A stretch of DNA of 64,000 nucleotides from CAMLHP01 sp035759745 (GTDB taxonomy: Bacteria; Gemmatimonadota; Gemmatimonadetes; Gemmatimonadales; GWC2-71-9): positions 1-64,000 of the forward strand of contig DASTUF010000040.1 in NCBI GenBank assembly GCA_035759745.1. Reading direction: 5' to 3'. Numbering within the stretch: the first letter of the stretch is position 1; each line of letters begins with the position of its first letter. The notes under the pieces were generated by a model. The model was not told where the DNA came from. It ran no database searches and was given only the letters and a program-made list of their open reading frames with translations. The position numbers and the translations under genes were made by a program. This document shows positions 53,463 to 62,600 of the stretch, one piece after another.

Positions 53463-54454
53463 CAGCTCCTCCGCTCCAGCACGTAAGCCACGCTGGCATG
53501 CAGCGCGTCGCGCGCCGGCGATGGCGCCAGGTGGTCGAGTTCGGCTTCGGCGCGCTGAGCCCACGCCTGGGCACGGGTGCGGGCATACTCCAGGCCGCCG
53601 GCGTCGGTGACCAGCGAGATGACCCGCGCGATCTGCGCATCATCGGGCGTCTCGGTGGCCATCAGCTGGCTCACTTCCCTGCGCCCCGATTCCGGCATCT
53701 TCGGCAGGGCGGCGATCAGCGGCAGCGTCACCTTGTGCTCTCGCAGGTCGAGCCCGGTGGGCTTGCCGGTGGTGGCGGCATCCGCGGTGTAGTCAAGCAG
53801 GTCGTCCACGATCTGGAAGATCATGCCAAGCGCATCACCAAACCGCGACAGTGCCGCGCGCTCACCAGGCGGCGCGCCCAGCCCGCCGACTTCGCACGCA
53901 CCCGAGATCAGCGAGGCGGTCTTGGACCGGATCAGCAGGTCGTAGGCCGCCTCGTCGAACGCGAGCCGGTCGTGCGACAGCAGCTGGCGCATCTCGCCCA
54001 CGGTCATCTCGTTGGTGACCCGGCCCAGCACCCGCAGGGGCTCGAGATCGTCCAGCCGCACCAGCTCGATCACCGCCCGGGAGTACAGGTAGTCGCCCAT
54101 GATCACGCTGACCTGGTGGCTGAACAGCGAGTTGATCGTGGGCATGCCGCGGCGCAGCACCGAATGATCCACCGAATCATCGTGGACCAGCGTGGCGAGA
54201 TGGATCAGTTCCACCACCGCCGCCAGGGTGATGGCGCGGCGATCGGGTCCGCCGGTGGCCTCGTCCGACAGCAGGAGGAGCGTGGGACGGAAGAGCTTCC
54301 CCTGCATCCGGAAGAGGTGGGAGTTCACCTCGGCGATGTAGGCGAAGTCGGCGGCGACCACTCGCCGCAGCTCCGCCTGCACCGCAGCCAGGCGCTCGCG
54401 CAGCGGATCCTGCAGCTCGGACAGTGTCGCGGGAATGGTCGAGCCTGAAGTCAT
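53462..54454 (-). CDS. Trans-polyprenyl diphosphate synthase (octa/heptaprenyl type)
   Basis: A 330-residue all-helical prenyltransferase that extends farnesyl diphosphate with IPP for the quinone side chain (or a long-chain carrier). The first aspartate motif is HDDSVD (Asp92, Asp93, Asp96) followed by RRG. The second is QIVDDLLDY. LFRPTLLLLSDEAT is the substrate loop and GKPTGLDLREHKVTLPL follows the second motif. Chain length cannot be set from sequence by eye. ATGA overlap with the TPR gene upstream and TGATG with DUF4321. Confidence 0.92.
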   Translation of the reverse strand: MTSGSTIPATLSELQDPLRERLAAVQAELRRVVAADFAYIAEVNSHLFRMQGKLFRPTLLLLSDEATGGPDRRAITLAAVVELIHLATLVHDDSVDHSVLRRGMPTINSLFSHQVSVIMGDYLYSRAVIELVRLDDLEPLRVLGRVTNEMTVGEMRQLLSHDRLAFDEAAYDLLIRSKTASLISGACEVGGLGAPPGERAALSRFGDALGMIFQIVDDLLDYTADAATTGKPTGLDLREHKVTLPLIAALPKMPESGRREVSQLMATETPDDAQIARVISLVTDAGGLEYARTRAQAWAQRAEAELDHLAPSPARDALHASVAYVLERRS

Positions 54455-56925
54455 GCCGAGTGCCCCGCCGACAGCTTGTGAATTCGGTCGCTCAGATCCA
54501 TGAAGCGGATATCCACCGCGAGCGCTCGCTCGTATGCCGAGCGTGCCTCGGGCAGCTTGCGCTGTGCCTCGCAGGCGCGGCCCAGCCAGTAGAGCAGGCC
54601 GATCTTGTCGTCGTCCCCACCCTCCAGCGCCTCGACCGCGCGGTGCAGGATGGTCTCGGCAATGGCGTACTGCTGCTTTTCGAAGAACGTCACGCCCAGC
54701 GCTTCCGAGGTGCGGAGGCGCCCGTTGGGTGCCCGCAGCGCCTTCTGGAATTCAGCGATGGCTTCGTCCAGCAGGCCCATCTCCTTGAACGCGACGCCCA
54801 GATCGTAGTGGGCCTCGTAGTCCTCGGACCCGAGGTTGGCCTCGATGCCCTTCTTGAACTGGGCCAGCGTCTCCAGGAAATCCTTCTGCTCGTCGCCGGT
54901 GGGATCTTCCTTGTCCACCCGCATCCGGGTGTCCCGGGGCCCTTCCTCGTCGATGACCATCGCCCCGAAGTCCACGAAGCCCTCCGGTGGCGGCGGAAGA
55001 TTGGCGGGCGGCGCGGCAACTGGCGGCGCGGCGGCTGCCGGCGCCGCGGGGGGTGGCTCGACGGCCGGTTCGGAGGGCTGGGAAAGCCATTCGATCGCGT
55101 CGCGCGCCGTCGCGTTGCCCGGATCGTGCTCCAGGACCCGCTGGTACACCGCCGCCGCCTTGACCGATTCGCCGCTCCGGACCAGGGCATCGGCAAGTCC
55201 GAGGTACGCGGTCATCAACCGCTTCCGGTCGCCACTGCGATACGCCAGCTCCACTCGCTTCTGCTGATGGCCGATCTCGTCCGGTTCCAGCGCCAGCAAG
55301 CGGTCGGACGCGTCCAGCGCCGCGTCCCACTCCTGGCGGGCCTCGAAGGCCTGCACTGCGATCACGAATTCCTCGGCGGCGCGGCTGCTGTCCCCCTGGG
55401 CGGAGAGCAACATGCCCAGTTCGAGGTGCGGACCCGGATCGTCGGGGTCGTCGAGAATACGGTCTTCCAGCGCCTCGATGGACGGCGGTTCGTCGCCGGC
55501 CACGAGGTCAGGCTCAACCACCGTCGCCGCATCGAACACCGGCTCCGGCACGGTGTCGATTTCTGCCTCGGGTTCGGCGGCGAGGTCGGCGGCGGGTTCG
55601 GCCTCGGTGCCGCCAACGTCGTCACCCACATCGAAATCGTCGAGGTAGCGCACCTGGCCGCCGGTGAAGCCATCCAGCAGGCCCTCGGTGTCGGGTTCCT
55701 CGGTGGGCAGCGAGATGGTATACGCCGAGCTGTCCTCGACCAGCCCGACATCAAAGTCGAGCGATTCGTCCGCGGGCATGGCGCGTTCCTGTGGCATCGA
55801 CTCGAGCGGCATCTCGAGCGCCGCGTCCATGCTCATGGGCGGCTCCTCCGGCGGCACGTCGTCATCACCGGCCGCGGAGAGACTCTCCACCTCGAGTCCA
55901 CTTTCGTCCCGCGCATCCACCGACAGCTCGCTCGCGCCATCCAGCACCAGTCCGTCGAGCGGTTCTGCCGGCACCGGCTCGGCGTCAGGCACAATGAACT
56001 CGGCGCTCTCGAGGTCGGCCAGGGCCTCGCTGCCGGCGCTTTCCTCAGGCAGGACCGGCGGCTCGAAGGTGTCGAGACCTGCCACCGGCGCCTCGTCGAC
56101 CGAGGCGGCATCGGCTTCGGCTCCTCCGACGGTCTCGAAGCCGGCCACGGGCTCGGCGGGCTGGGGTGCTGGTTCCGGCTCGGGCGGGGCGGCGTGAGCC
56201 GGCGCGCGGGACGGCTTGGCAAAGACCGGCGGCTCGTATCCGGTCTCGAGAAACACCAGACCTCCCGGCGCGGACGGCATAGCAGCACCGCCGTTGTCGC
56301 TGTCGCCCTCGGCCTCGTCCGCGCTCTGGGCGTGCAAGCGCTCGCGGGTACGGCGAGCCCCTGCCCGATCGCCCCTCGCTTCGAGTTCGGTGGCGATCTT
56401 CTCCAGCTGGGTCTCGGCCTCCTTGTTCCGCGACGCGGCCCGAAGCAGGTCCACCAGCATCAGGCGAATGTCCTGGTTGCCGGCGTGCTGATCCGCGAAG
56501 ACCTGCACCTGGCGAAAGGCGTCGTCCAGCTTGCCCAGCGTGTTCATCCGCTCGATGTACTCGAGCAGGTTCCGCTTGGATTCGGAAGCGACGTTCTTGC
56601 GGGCATGCAGGTGGGCGAGGCGAAGGTACACCTCAACCCTTCCGGGATTGACCCGGAGCACCTTGCCAGCCAGTGCGATGGCGTTGTTGAGAAAGCCCTG
56701 TTCGGCGTAGAGTTCCGCGGCTCGCTCATAGGCATCGACCGCGGCGGCGGGATCGTTCAGCTTGAGGTAAAGATCCCCGACTCGATTGTAGATGGCGAGA
56801 TCGGCATCGGCGTCCCTGCCGGTCTCGAACTGCTGGATAGCCCGCTGGTAGACGTCAATCGCCTTGCGCCAGTCCTCCCTCTGCTCGTGCTTCCGTGCCG
56901 TATCCTTGAGCTTCTCGAGATTCAT
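54451..56925 (-). CDS. Large TPR protein with acidic central region
   Basis: An 824-residue cytosolic protein. N-terminal TPRs (about 1-180: EDWRKAIDVYQRAIQQFETG, DADLAIYNRVGDLYLKLND, AELYAEQGFLNNAIALAGKV) lead to an acidic/proline-alanine linker (about 205-470), then another TPR array (about 470-800) ending SALEGGDDDKIGLLYWLGRA-like and HKLSAGHSA. It has no signal peptide. It resembles 48977-50830 in architecture (TPR - acidic - TPR) but shares little sequence that I can see. Function is unknown. It is followed by the polyprenyl synthase with ATGA overlap. Confidence 0.8.
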   Translation of the reverse strand: MNLEKLKDTARKHEQREDWRKAIDVYQRAIQQFETGRDADADLAIYNRVGDLYLKLNDPAAAVDAYERAAELYAEQGFLNNAIALAGKVLRVNPGRVEVYLRLAHLHARKNVASESKRNLLEYIERMNTLGKLDDAFRQVQVFADQHAGNQDIRLMLVDLLRAASRNKEAETQLEKIATELEARGDRAGARRTRERLHAQSADEAEGDSDNGGAAMPSAPGGLVFLETGYEPPVFAKPSRAPAHAAPPEPEPAPQPAEPVAGFETVGGAEADAASVDEAPVAGLDTFEPPVLPEESAGSEALADLESAEFIVPDAEPVPAEPLDGLVLDGASELSVDARDESGLEVESLSAAGDDDVPPEEPPMSMDAALEMPLESMPQERAMPADESLDFDVGLVEDSSAYTISLPTEEPDTEGLLDGFTGGQVRYLDDFDVGDDVGGTEAEPAADLAAEPEAEIDTVPEPVFDAATVVEPDLVAGDEPPSIEALEDRILDDPDDPGPHLELGMLLSAQGDSSRAAEEFVIAVQAFEARQEWDAALDASDRLLALEPDEIGHQQKRVELAYRSGDRKRLMTAYLGLADALVRSGESVKAAAVYQRVLEHDPGNATARDAIEWLSQPSEPAVEPPPAAPAAAAPPVAAPPANLPPPPEGFVDFGAMVIDEEGPRDTRMRVDKEDPTGDEQKDFLETLAQFKKGIEANLGSEDYEAHYDLGVAFKEMGLLDEAIAEFQKALRAPNGRLRTSEALGVTFFEKQQYAIAETILHRAVEALEGGDDDKIGLLYWLGRACEAQRKLPEARSAYERALAVDIRFMDLSDRIHKLSAGHSA

Positions 56926-57009
56926 TCGGCCGGATGGGAAGGGGAAAAATCCGATGGCGCTCGGGGTTGCGAAAGATAGGATTGGGGCGTGGAGGGAACA
57001 AGCGCGGGG

Positions 57010-58530
57010 TTACAGGGGTGACAGGGCCCCGGCGGTGACCGCGGCGGCTAGCCGTTCCAGGTCCGGAGCGGGGGGCCGATCCTCGACCAGAGGCGCAATC
57101 CCGGCCTCCTCGGCCCGAAGGAGCCGATGGAGCCGCTCGACGCCCCGACCGGGGCGCAGCGGGAGCAGCAGGTCCAGCCCCTGGGCCCCGCAGAGCAGCT
57201 CCGCGGCCACCACCATCTGGCCATTGGCGAGGATCCGGCGGCACTTGAACGCCGCAGCCATGCCCATGGGCACGAAGTCTTCCTGGTTCGCGTCGGTCGG
57301 GATCGAGCCGATGCTGGCCGGCATCGCGAGCGCACGGGATTCGGCCACCAGCGCCGCCGCCGTGATCTGGACCATCATGAACCCGGATGAAATGCCCGGC
57401 GTGGCCGTGAGGAATGCCGGCAGCCCGTGCGAGAGATCGGGATTCACCAGCCGCTCGGTGCGGCGCTCGCTGATGGCCTGCAGGGTGGTGAGCGTCATGG
57501 CCAGCACGTCCAGGGCCTGCGCCACCGGCTGGCCATGAAAGTTGCCGCCCGAAATCACTTCGCCAGTGTCGAACACCAGCGGGTTGTCGGTGCTGGCGTT
57601 GAGTTCGATGGACGCGGTGTCGCGGGCAAACCGGATGGCATCGGCCACCGCGCCCAGGACCTGGGGAGTGCAGCGCAGGCTGTAGGCGTCCTGCACCCGC
57701 GAGTCGTTCTCGCGGTGCGACTCGCGAATCTCACTGTCGACCAGCAGTTGCCGCAGCAGCTCCGCGCAGGCGACCTGCCCCGGGTGGGGACGATTGGCGT
57801 GGATCCGCGGGTCGAAGGGCGCCGGCGTCCCGCGAAGCGCCTCGAGGCTCATCGCCGCCGCACCCACCGACGTCCGCCATAACACTTCGGCGTCGTGCAC
57901 CAGCAGCGCCAGCAGCGCAGTCTGGGCCTGGGTGCCGTTGATGAACGAGATGCCTTCCTTGGGGCCAAACCTCCACGGCTCAATCCCGGCGGCCGCCAGC
58001 GCTGGTCCCGCGGGCAGGCGGGCGCCGTCGGCGCCCAGCACTTCGCCCTCACCCATCACCACCATGGCCACGTGGGCCAGCGGCGCGAGATCGCCGCTCG
58101 CGCCGACGCTTCCCTGCTCCGGGACCCACGGCACCACACCGGCATTGAGCAGCTGGATCAGCGCTGACACCAGGCCCGGCCGGACGCCACTGGTGGGGCG
58201 CGTGAGCACGTTGGCCCGGAGCAGCATCAGCGCGCGCACGGCTTCGGCGGGCAGTGGTGCCCCGACGCCGGCCGCGTGGCTCCGCAACAGGTTGACCTGC
58301 AGCTGATCGAGATCGGCGGGGTCGATGCGCACATTGGCCAGCTTGCCGAACCCGGTATTGATGCCGTACATGGTCCGCCCACCGGCGACCGCGGCATCCA
58401 CCAGGGCGCGACTGGCCTCGAGGCGGCGCTCCGCCTCAGGCGCGAGTGCGATCTGCACACCCGGATCGCGGGCAGCGCGCACCACGGATTCGATGGTCAG
58501 CGAGGCGCCGTCGATTGTCAGCGTATGCAT
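57010..58530 (-). CDS. hutH: Histidine ammonia-lyase
   Basis: A 506-residue enzyme that converts L-histidine to urocanate and ammonia. The MIO prosthetic group forms from Ala-Ser-Gly in GSVGASGDLAPLAH. YGINTGFGKLAN contains the catalytic Tyr. NLLRSHAAGVG has the Ser-His pair typical of histidine (rather than tyrosine) specificity. Other motifs include HPGQVACAELLRQLL, SRVQDAYSLRCTPQVLGA and ASTDNPLVF. Length is typical. No hutU, hutI or hutG lie nearby, so the pathway genes are elsewhere or the gene is an orphan. Upstream is a heptamer-repeat hairpin. Confidence 0.97.
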   Translation of the reverse strand: MHTLTIDGASLTIESVVRAARDPGVQIALAPEAERRLEASRALVDAAVAGGRTMYGINTGFGKLANVRIDPADLDQLQVNLLRSHAAGVGAPLPAEAVRALMLLRANVLTRPTSGVRPGLVSALIQLLNAGVVPWVPEQGSVGASGDLAPLAHVAMVVMGEGEVLGADGARLPAGPALAAAGIEPWRFGPKEGISFINGTQAQTALLALLVHDAEVLWRTSVGAAAMSLEALRGTPAPFDPRIHANRPHPGQVACAELLRQLLVDSEIRESHRENDSRVQDAYSLRCTPQVLGAVADAIRFARDTASIELNASTDNPLVFDTGEVISGGNFHGQPVAQALDVLAMTLTTLQAISERRTERLVNPDLSHGLPAFLTATPGISSGFMMVQITAAALVAESRALAMPASIGSIPTDANQEDFVPMGMAAAFKCRRILANGQMVVAAELLCGAQGLDLLLPLRPGRGVERLHRLLRAEEAGIAPLVEDRPPAPDLERLAAAVTAGALSPL

Positions 58531-58556
58531 GCCCCGAACCTACCGAGGGATGGGTA

Positions 58557-58645
58557 AAGTGAGAAGTGAGAAGTGACAAGTGAGAAGGCCACCCAGGCCC
58601 CGCCCCTTCTCACTTCTCACTTCTCACTTCTCACTTCTCACTTCC
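58557..58645. repeat. Heptamer tandem-repeat hairpin between a lipoprotein gene and hutH
   Basis: 58557-58584 is four copies of aagtgag (third ends in c). 58606-58640 is five copies of cttctca plus a partial. The arms are complementary over about 32 bases with one mismatch, with a loop of about 17 bases. The stop codon of the lipoprotein gene (58638-58640) lies inside the last cttctca unit. The left arm ends about 27 bases before the hutH start. It is structurally the same class as the elements near 27.4 and 29.3 kb, but with a different unit. Confidence 0.8.
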
Positions 58646-59495
58646 GCCCCACCAGCAACTCGGGGTTCCCCGGATCGGTCTGGAAGGCCCAGTCGAGAAT
58701 CAGGAAGGTCCGGCCCACGTGGGTGACGCGGACAGCGCCATAGCGGAAGAAGGCGTCGTCGGCGGTCATCTCGAAGACGTAGCCCCAGCCGGGCAGCGCT
58801 TCGATGGCGGTGACATCGAATCCGGTATTGGGCGCGATGTCGATGCTGGTGAGGTCTTCCACCGGAGTCGTCCCGTAGAGCGCCACCTCGGTGCCGGCTC
58901 GCACCGGCTGGAGGAACAGGACGTCGTCGAGATCCCGCTCGACCGTAAAGTCGGCATTGATATCGGTCCCGCTGGTGACAAGGCCGAGCTCGGCGTTCTG
59001 CGACTGGCCATCACCATTGACATCCTGCCAGAAGCGGAAGCCACTCTCGGCATCCTGCTCCTGCCGGGCGAAGACCACCACGTTCCGGGCATCGGGCCTG
59101 GGGGTGTCGTTGCGACTGACTGACGCGTCGCTCTCGAATTGGTCCACGCTGATGGCCGTCACGAAGAAGCAGCGCGGCACGCCGTTGACCAGGGCGCCGG
59201 CGATGAACTCGGGCGCCACGGTGGTGCCTTCCAGCTGGGCGCTGGTGCTGCAGACGTCCTGGTCGAGATCATAGGACGAGCTGTACACCGCGTAGCTCTG
59301 GAAGTTGGCGGGATCGGACGCGTAGGAGTTGTCCGGCCAGACCAGAGCCACGGCTCCGTCAAGCGAAGTGGTGGTGAGCCCCGAGGGAGGCGGCGGCGCG
59401 AACCCGTCGCTGGGCCCGTTGTTGTCGGAGCTGCAGGCCCCGAGCAGCCCGACGGCGAGCAGCGCGCTCAGCGAGGACCACGAACGGCGGATCAT
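58638..59495 (-). CDS. Lipoprotein of unknown function with fibronectin-like domain
   Basis: A 285-residue exported protein. The signal MIRRSWSSLSALLAVGLLGACSS has the lipobox cysteine at 21. A proline-rich stretch is followed by a fibronectin type III-like strand pattern (SGLTTTSLDGAVALVWPDNS, FQSYAVYSSSYDLDQDVCS, RCFFVTAISVDQF, about 37-125), then a beta-rich part with DVNGDGQSQNAELGLV. I recognise no enzyme motif. A surface role is likely. Its 118-base upstream gap (59496-59613) should hold its promoter. Its stop lies in the heptamer repeat. Confidence 0.75.
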   Translation of the reverse strand: MIRRSWSSLSALLAVGLLGACSSDNNGPSDGFAPPPPSGLTTTSLDGAVALVWPDNSYASDPANFQSYAVYSSSYDLDQDVCSTSAQLEGTTVAPEFIAGALVNGVPRCFFVTAISVDQFESDASVSRNDTPRPDARNVVVFARQEQDAESGFRFWQDVNGDGQSQNAELGLVTSGTDINADFTVERDLDDVLFLQPVRAGTEVALYGTTPVEDLTSIDIAPNTGFDVTAIEALPGWGYVFEMTADDAFFRYGAVRVTHVGRTFLILDWAFQTDPGNPELLVGRK

Positions 59496-59613
59496 GTTGG
59501 CTCCAGAGAAGGAATGATTCGGTCAAGGGAAGCAGGGGCCGTGCCAATCGGCAACAATCCCGGATCCGGCCGGCAGTGAGGGTCCTGCGCCCAACTGTCC
59601 CCTGCCTGTGACG

Positions 59614-62600
59614 TCAGTTTCCCAGGGTGGACTGGTTGAAGTCCAGCTTCAGCTCGGGGAGGTCGGTCAGGTACACCGAGAAGTACACCGCCACATTGCC
59701 GTTGGCGTTGCGCACGAAGTTGAACGCAGCCCGCCAGTCGTGCAGGTCACGCTCCAGCCGCACCACGTGCGATTCGAAGCGCTTCTCGGTGACGTTGTAC
59801 TGGGTCTGCCATGACACGGCCCAGAGCGGCGTGGGCGCGAAGATGGTGGCCACGTTGAGGTTCTGCTGGGCCCGCTGCGACTCCGGCGGCAGCGACGGAA
59901 TCGGACGCCGGCGCGACAGGCTGTACGTGACGTTGGCGGTGAATCCGCGGCCGGCGCCGGTCATCGGGATCTGGTCATTGGAATAGAACGAGCCCGGGCT
60001 GTCCGGTCGATTCATGCGGCCCGGTCCACCAAAGGGGCCGCCGTACTGGTCGTCATACGACCCGCCGGTGAACGGCGTACCGGCGTCATCCATCTCGGAC
60101 GGCTCGCGCGGGCGACCGAGCCCGAAGAACCCGCCGATCGACCGGATCGTCCGCCCCGACAGCGAGAAACTGGCGCTCACGTTCTGCAGGAAGGGCGAGA
60201 ACTCCGACGTGTCGACGCCGGCGCGTCCTCGCCAGAGATCGTGCGTCACCGACAGGTTGAAACCGGGCAGCAGGTCGCTGAGGGCCGTATTGGTGATCGA
60301 CTGGGTCACCCAGCCGGTGGCGCCGGGTTCCTTGGCCTGCTCGAAGTCGTACACCAGCGGCGTGGTGGACAAGCTCAGCAGCCGGAACTTGCGCGCCGAG
60401 GTGCCGGCGGTGTCGCCCGGCTCCGGGCGACCCTTGCCCTCGAGGTTCTGGGTGAGCGCGAGGCTGAGGGTGTGCCGAGCGTCGCTCTGCAGCACGGGCT
60501 CCTGACCGGGCCGCGTCACCGCCCGCGCAAAGGCCTCGTTCACGCTGGCCGACGGCGCGTATTCCCAGCGGACCAGGGGCGAGAAGCTGTGACGGAACCG
60601 CGTCACCGGCCCGATACCTCCACTGGTGAGGCCGAAGAACGTGGGCGAGAGTGACGCACTGAACAGCGGCCGCTTGTTCTGGAAGACCCACGCGCCGCCG
60701 GTGGCACGGTTGCGCACCCCGAAGAAGGGGCTCTGGGTCGACGCATTGGTGACGCCGATGGTGGGCTGCAGCTTCCAGGTGCTCCGCGCCAGCAACGGGA
60801 GGTTGATGCCGGTCTCCCAGTTGAGGCCGGTCTGGAAGGAGCCGGGCGTGGCCGAATACACCAGCACCGAGTCGTTGGGATCGGGGGTCGAGAAGTCGGG
60901 CTGCAGCAGCGAATCGACCTCCCGCCCGGTGGTGCGCGTGTCCTGCATGGTGAGGGCGTTGCGCCAGTTGAAGGCGCCAATGCGGATCGGAGTGTCGAAG
61001 TTGAAGGAGGTGACCCGCGAGTTCTGGACCTGGGCGAGCGTGTCCACGCCACCATCGGGGCGAAGCGTCAGGAGCGGTGCCAGGGGCCGGTTGCGGTCCT
61101 CGGTGCGGACCAGGCTCAGCCCGGGCGACCAGGTGATCGAGCGGCCGATATCCAGCGGCTTGGGCGAGATCGTGAGTGACGGCAGCTGGGTAGTCGAGGT
61201 GCTGTCCGACAGGTTCTGGCGGCGATTGCCCCCGAGCGCGAGCGACCCCCACCCGAAGCGGCGGGTAAAGTTGACGCTGCTGGTGATCTGCTGGGTGTTG
61301 AGCAGCGGATCGAGTGCGTTCTGCTCGACGATCGTGGAGTTGCTGAGGTAGTTGATGTCGAGGTTGAGGTTGGTCGAGATGTTGAATGCCTGGCGATGCG
61401 ACCAGCGCAACCCGAAGCCGCGACCGCCGCCGGACTCAAACTGGCGGTTGACCCCGAACGAGCCCTCCAGAAACCGGTCCAGCAGCTTGTACTGGCTCTC
61501 GACGCCGACCTGCACGTACCGGCCCGAGTACCAGTCCATGCGCGCGGTGAAATCCACGTACTCGCTGGGCGCCCAGTAGTAACCCAGGTTGGTGATCTGC
61601 CGGTTGTACGTGTCGGACGTGCGCACCAGGTCGTTGATGCCGATCTTGGGGACCAGGATCCCCGAGTGGCGGTTGGGACGGGTGTCCTGGAAGATGAATG
61701 GCAGCCAGAGCACCGGGATGTCGCGGATGTAGAGCACCACCGGCCGGGCCACGATCACCGACTGCGACACCCACTTGATCTTGCCGGCGGCAAAGTGATA
61801 GTGGGCCGAAGGCAGGTCGCAGGAGGTGATCTCGCTGGCGCCCGCAAAGATCCGGGTAGAACTCGAATCCTTCGAAACATTGCCGCGGAGGAACCAGACG
61901 GTGCCGCCTTCGTTGAACGACGTCTCGCCACCCCGGACCATGCCGCGCCTGCGGCAGGTGTCATAACGGATTCCTTCGCCCTCGAGCGGGGGGCGCCCGC
62001 CCTCCGTCAGCACCGGATCACCGCTGGCCGTGAGCAGGCATTCACCCTCGTCGTAGCCGATGCGCCCGGCGCGCAGGGTCATGCCCTCGCGTTCGGCGAA
62101 GGCGCTGCCCTCGAGCTGCATTCGCTGGTCAGCGGCCCAGAGGGTGGCGCTGTCGGAGCGGAACCGGGTGAAGACGTAGCCACTCCGGCGCAGCAACGCC
62201 TCGAGCACCGAGTCGCCGCTCTGGCCAGCGACGCGCGCCGCCCCAGGCACGAGCGAATCACCTGGCAGCAGCGAGTCCGGGCGGGGCTGTGTATCCGCCG
62301 GCACCGGCCGCGCCGGCTTCGCGACATCCTGGGCCTCGAGCCTGCCGCCGCCAGCCAGGGCCAGGAACAGCACCGCCGCCGCGGCCGCCGCCTTCCGGGC
62401 CCGGAGCCGCGCGATGATCGCCGAGCCGGCGTAGCCGATCTCGTACAGGATGAGCAGCGGGATGGTGAACATGATCATCGTGAGCACGTCGGCGCCGGGC
62501 GACAGGAAGGCGCCGGCGATGCAGGCGAGCACGATGGCGTAACGGCGGAAATAGTTGAGCCTCGCCGGCGTGGCGACCCCCAGCAGCGCGAGGATGATGA

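Noticed and set aside
54424..56979. 851-residue plus-strand frame opposite the large TPR gene
   Set aside because: Long only because codon position 3 GC removes stops. No domain is visible, and the TPR frame starts and stops fit the operon.
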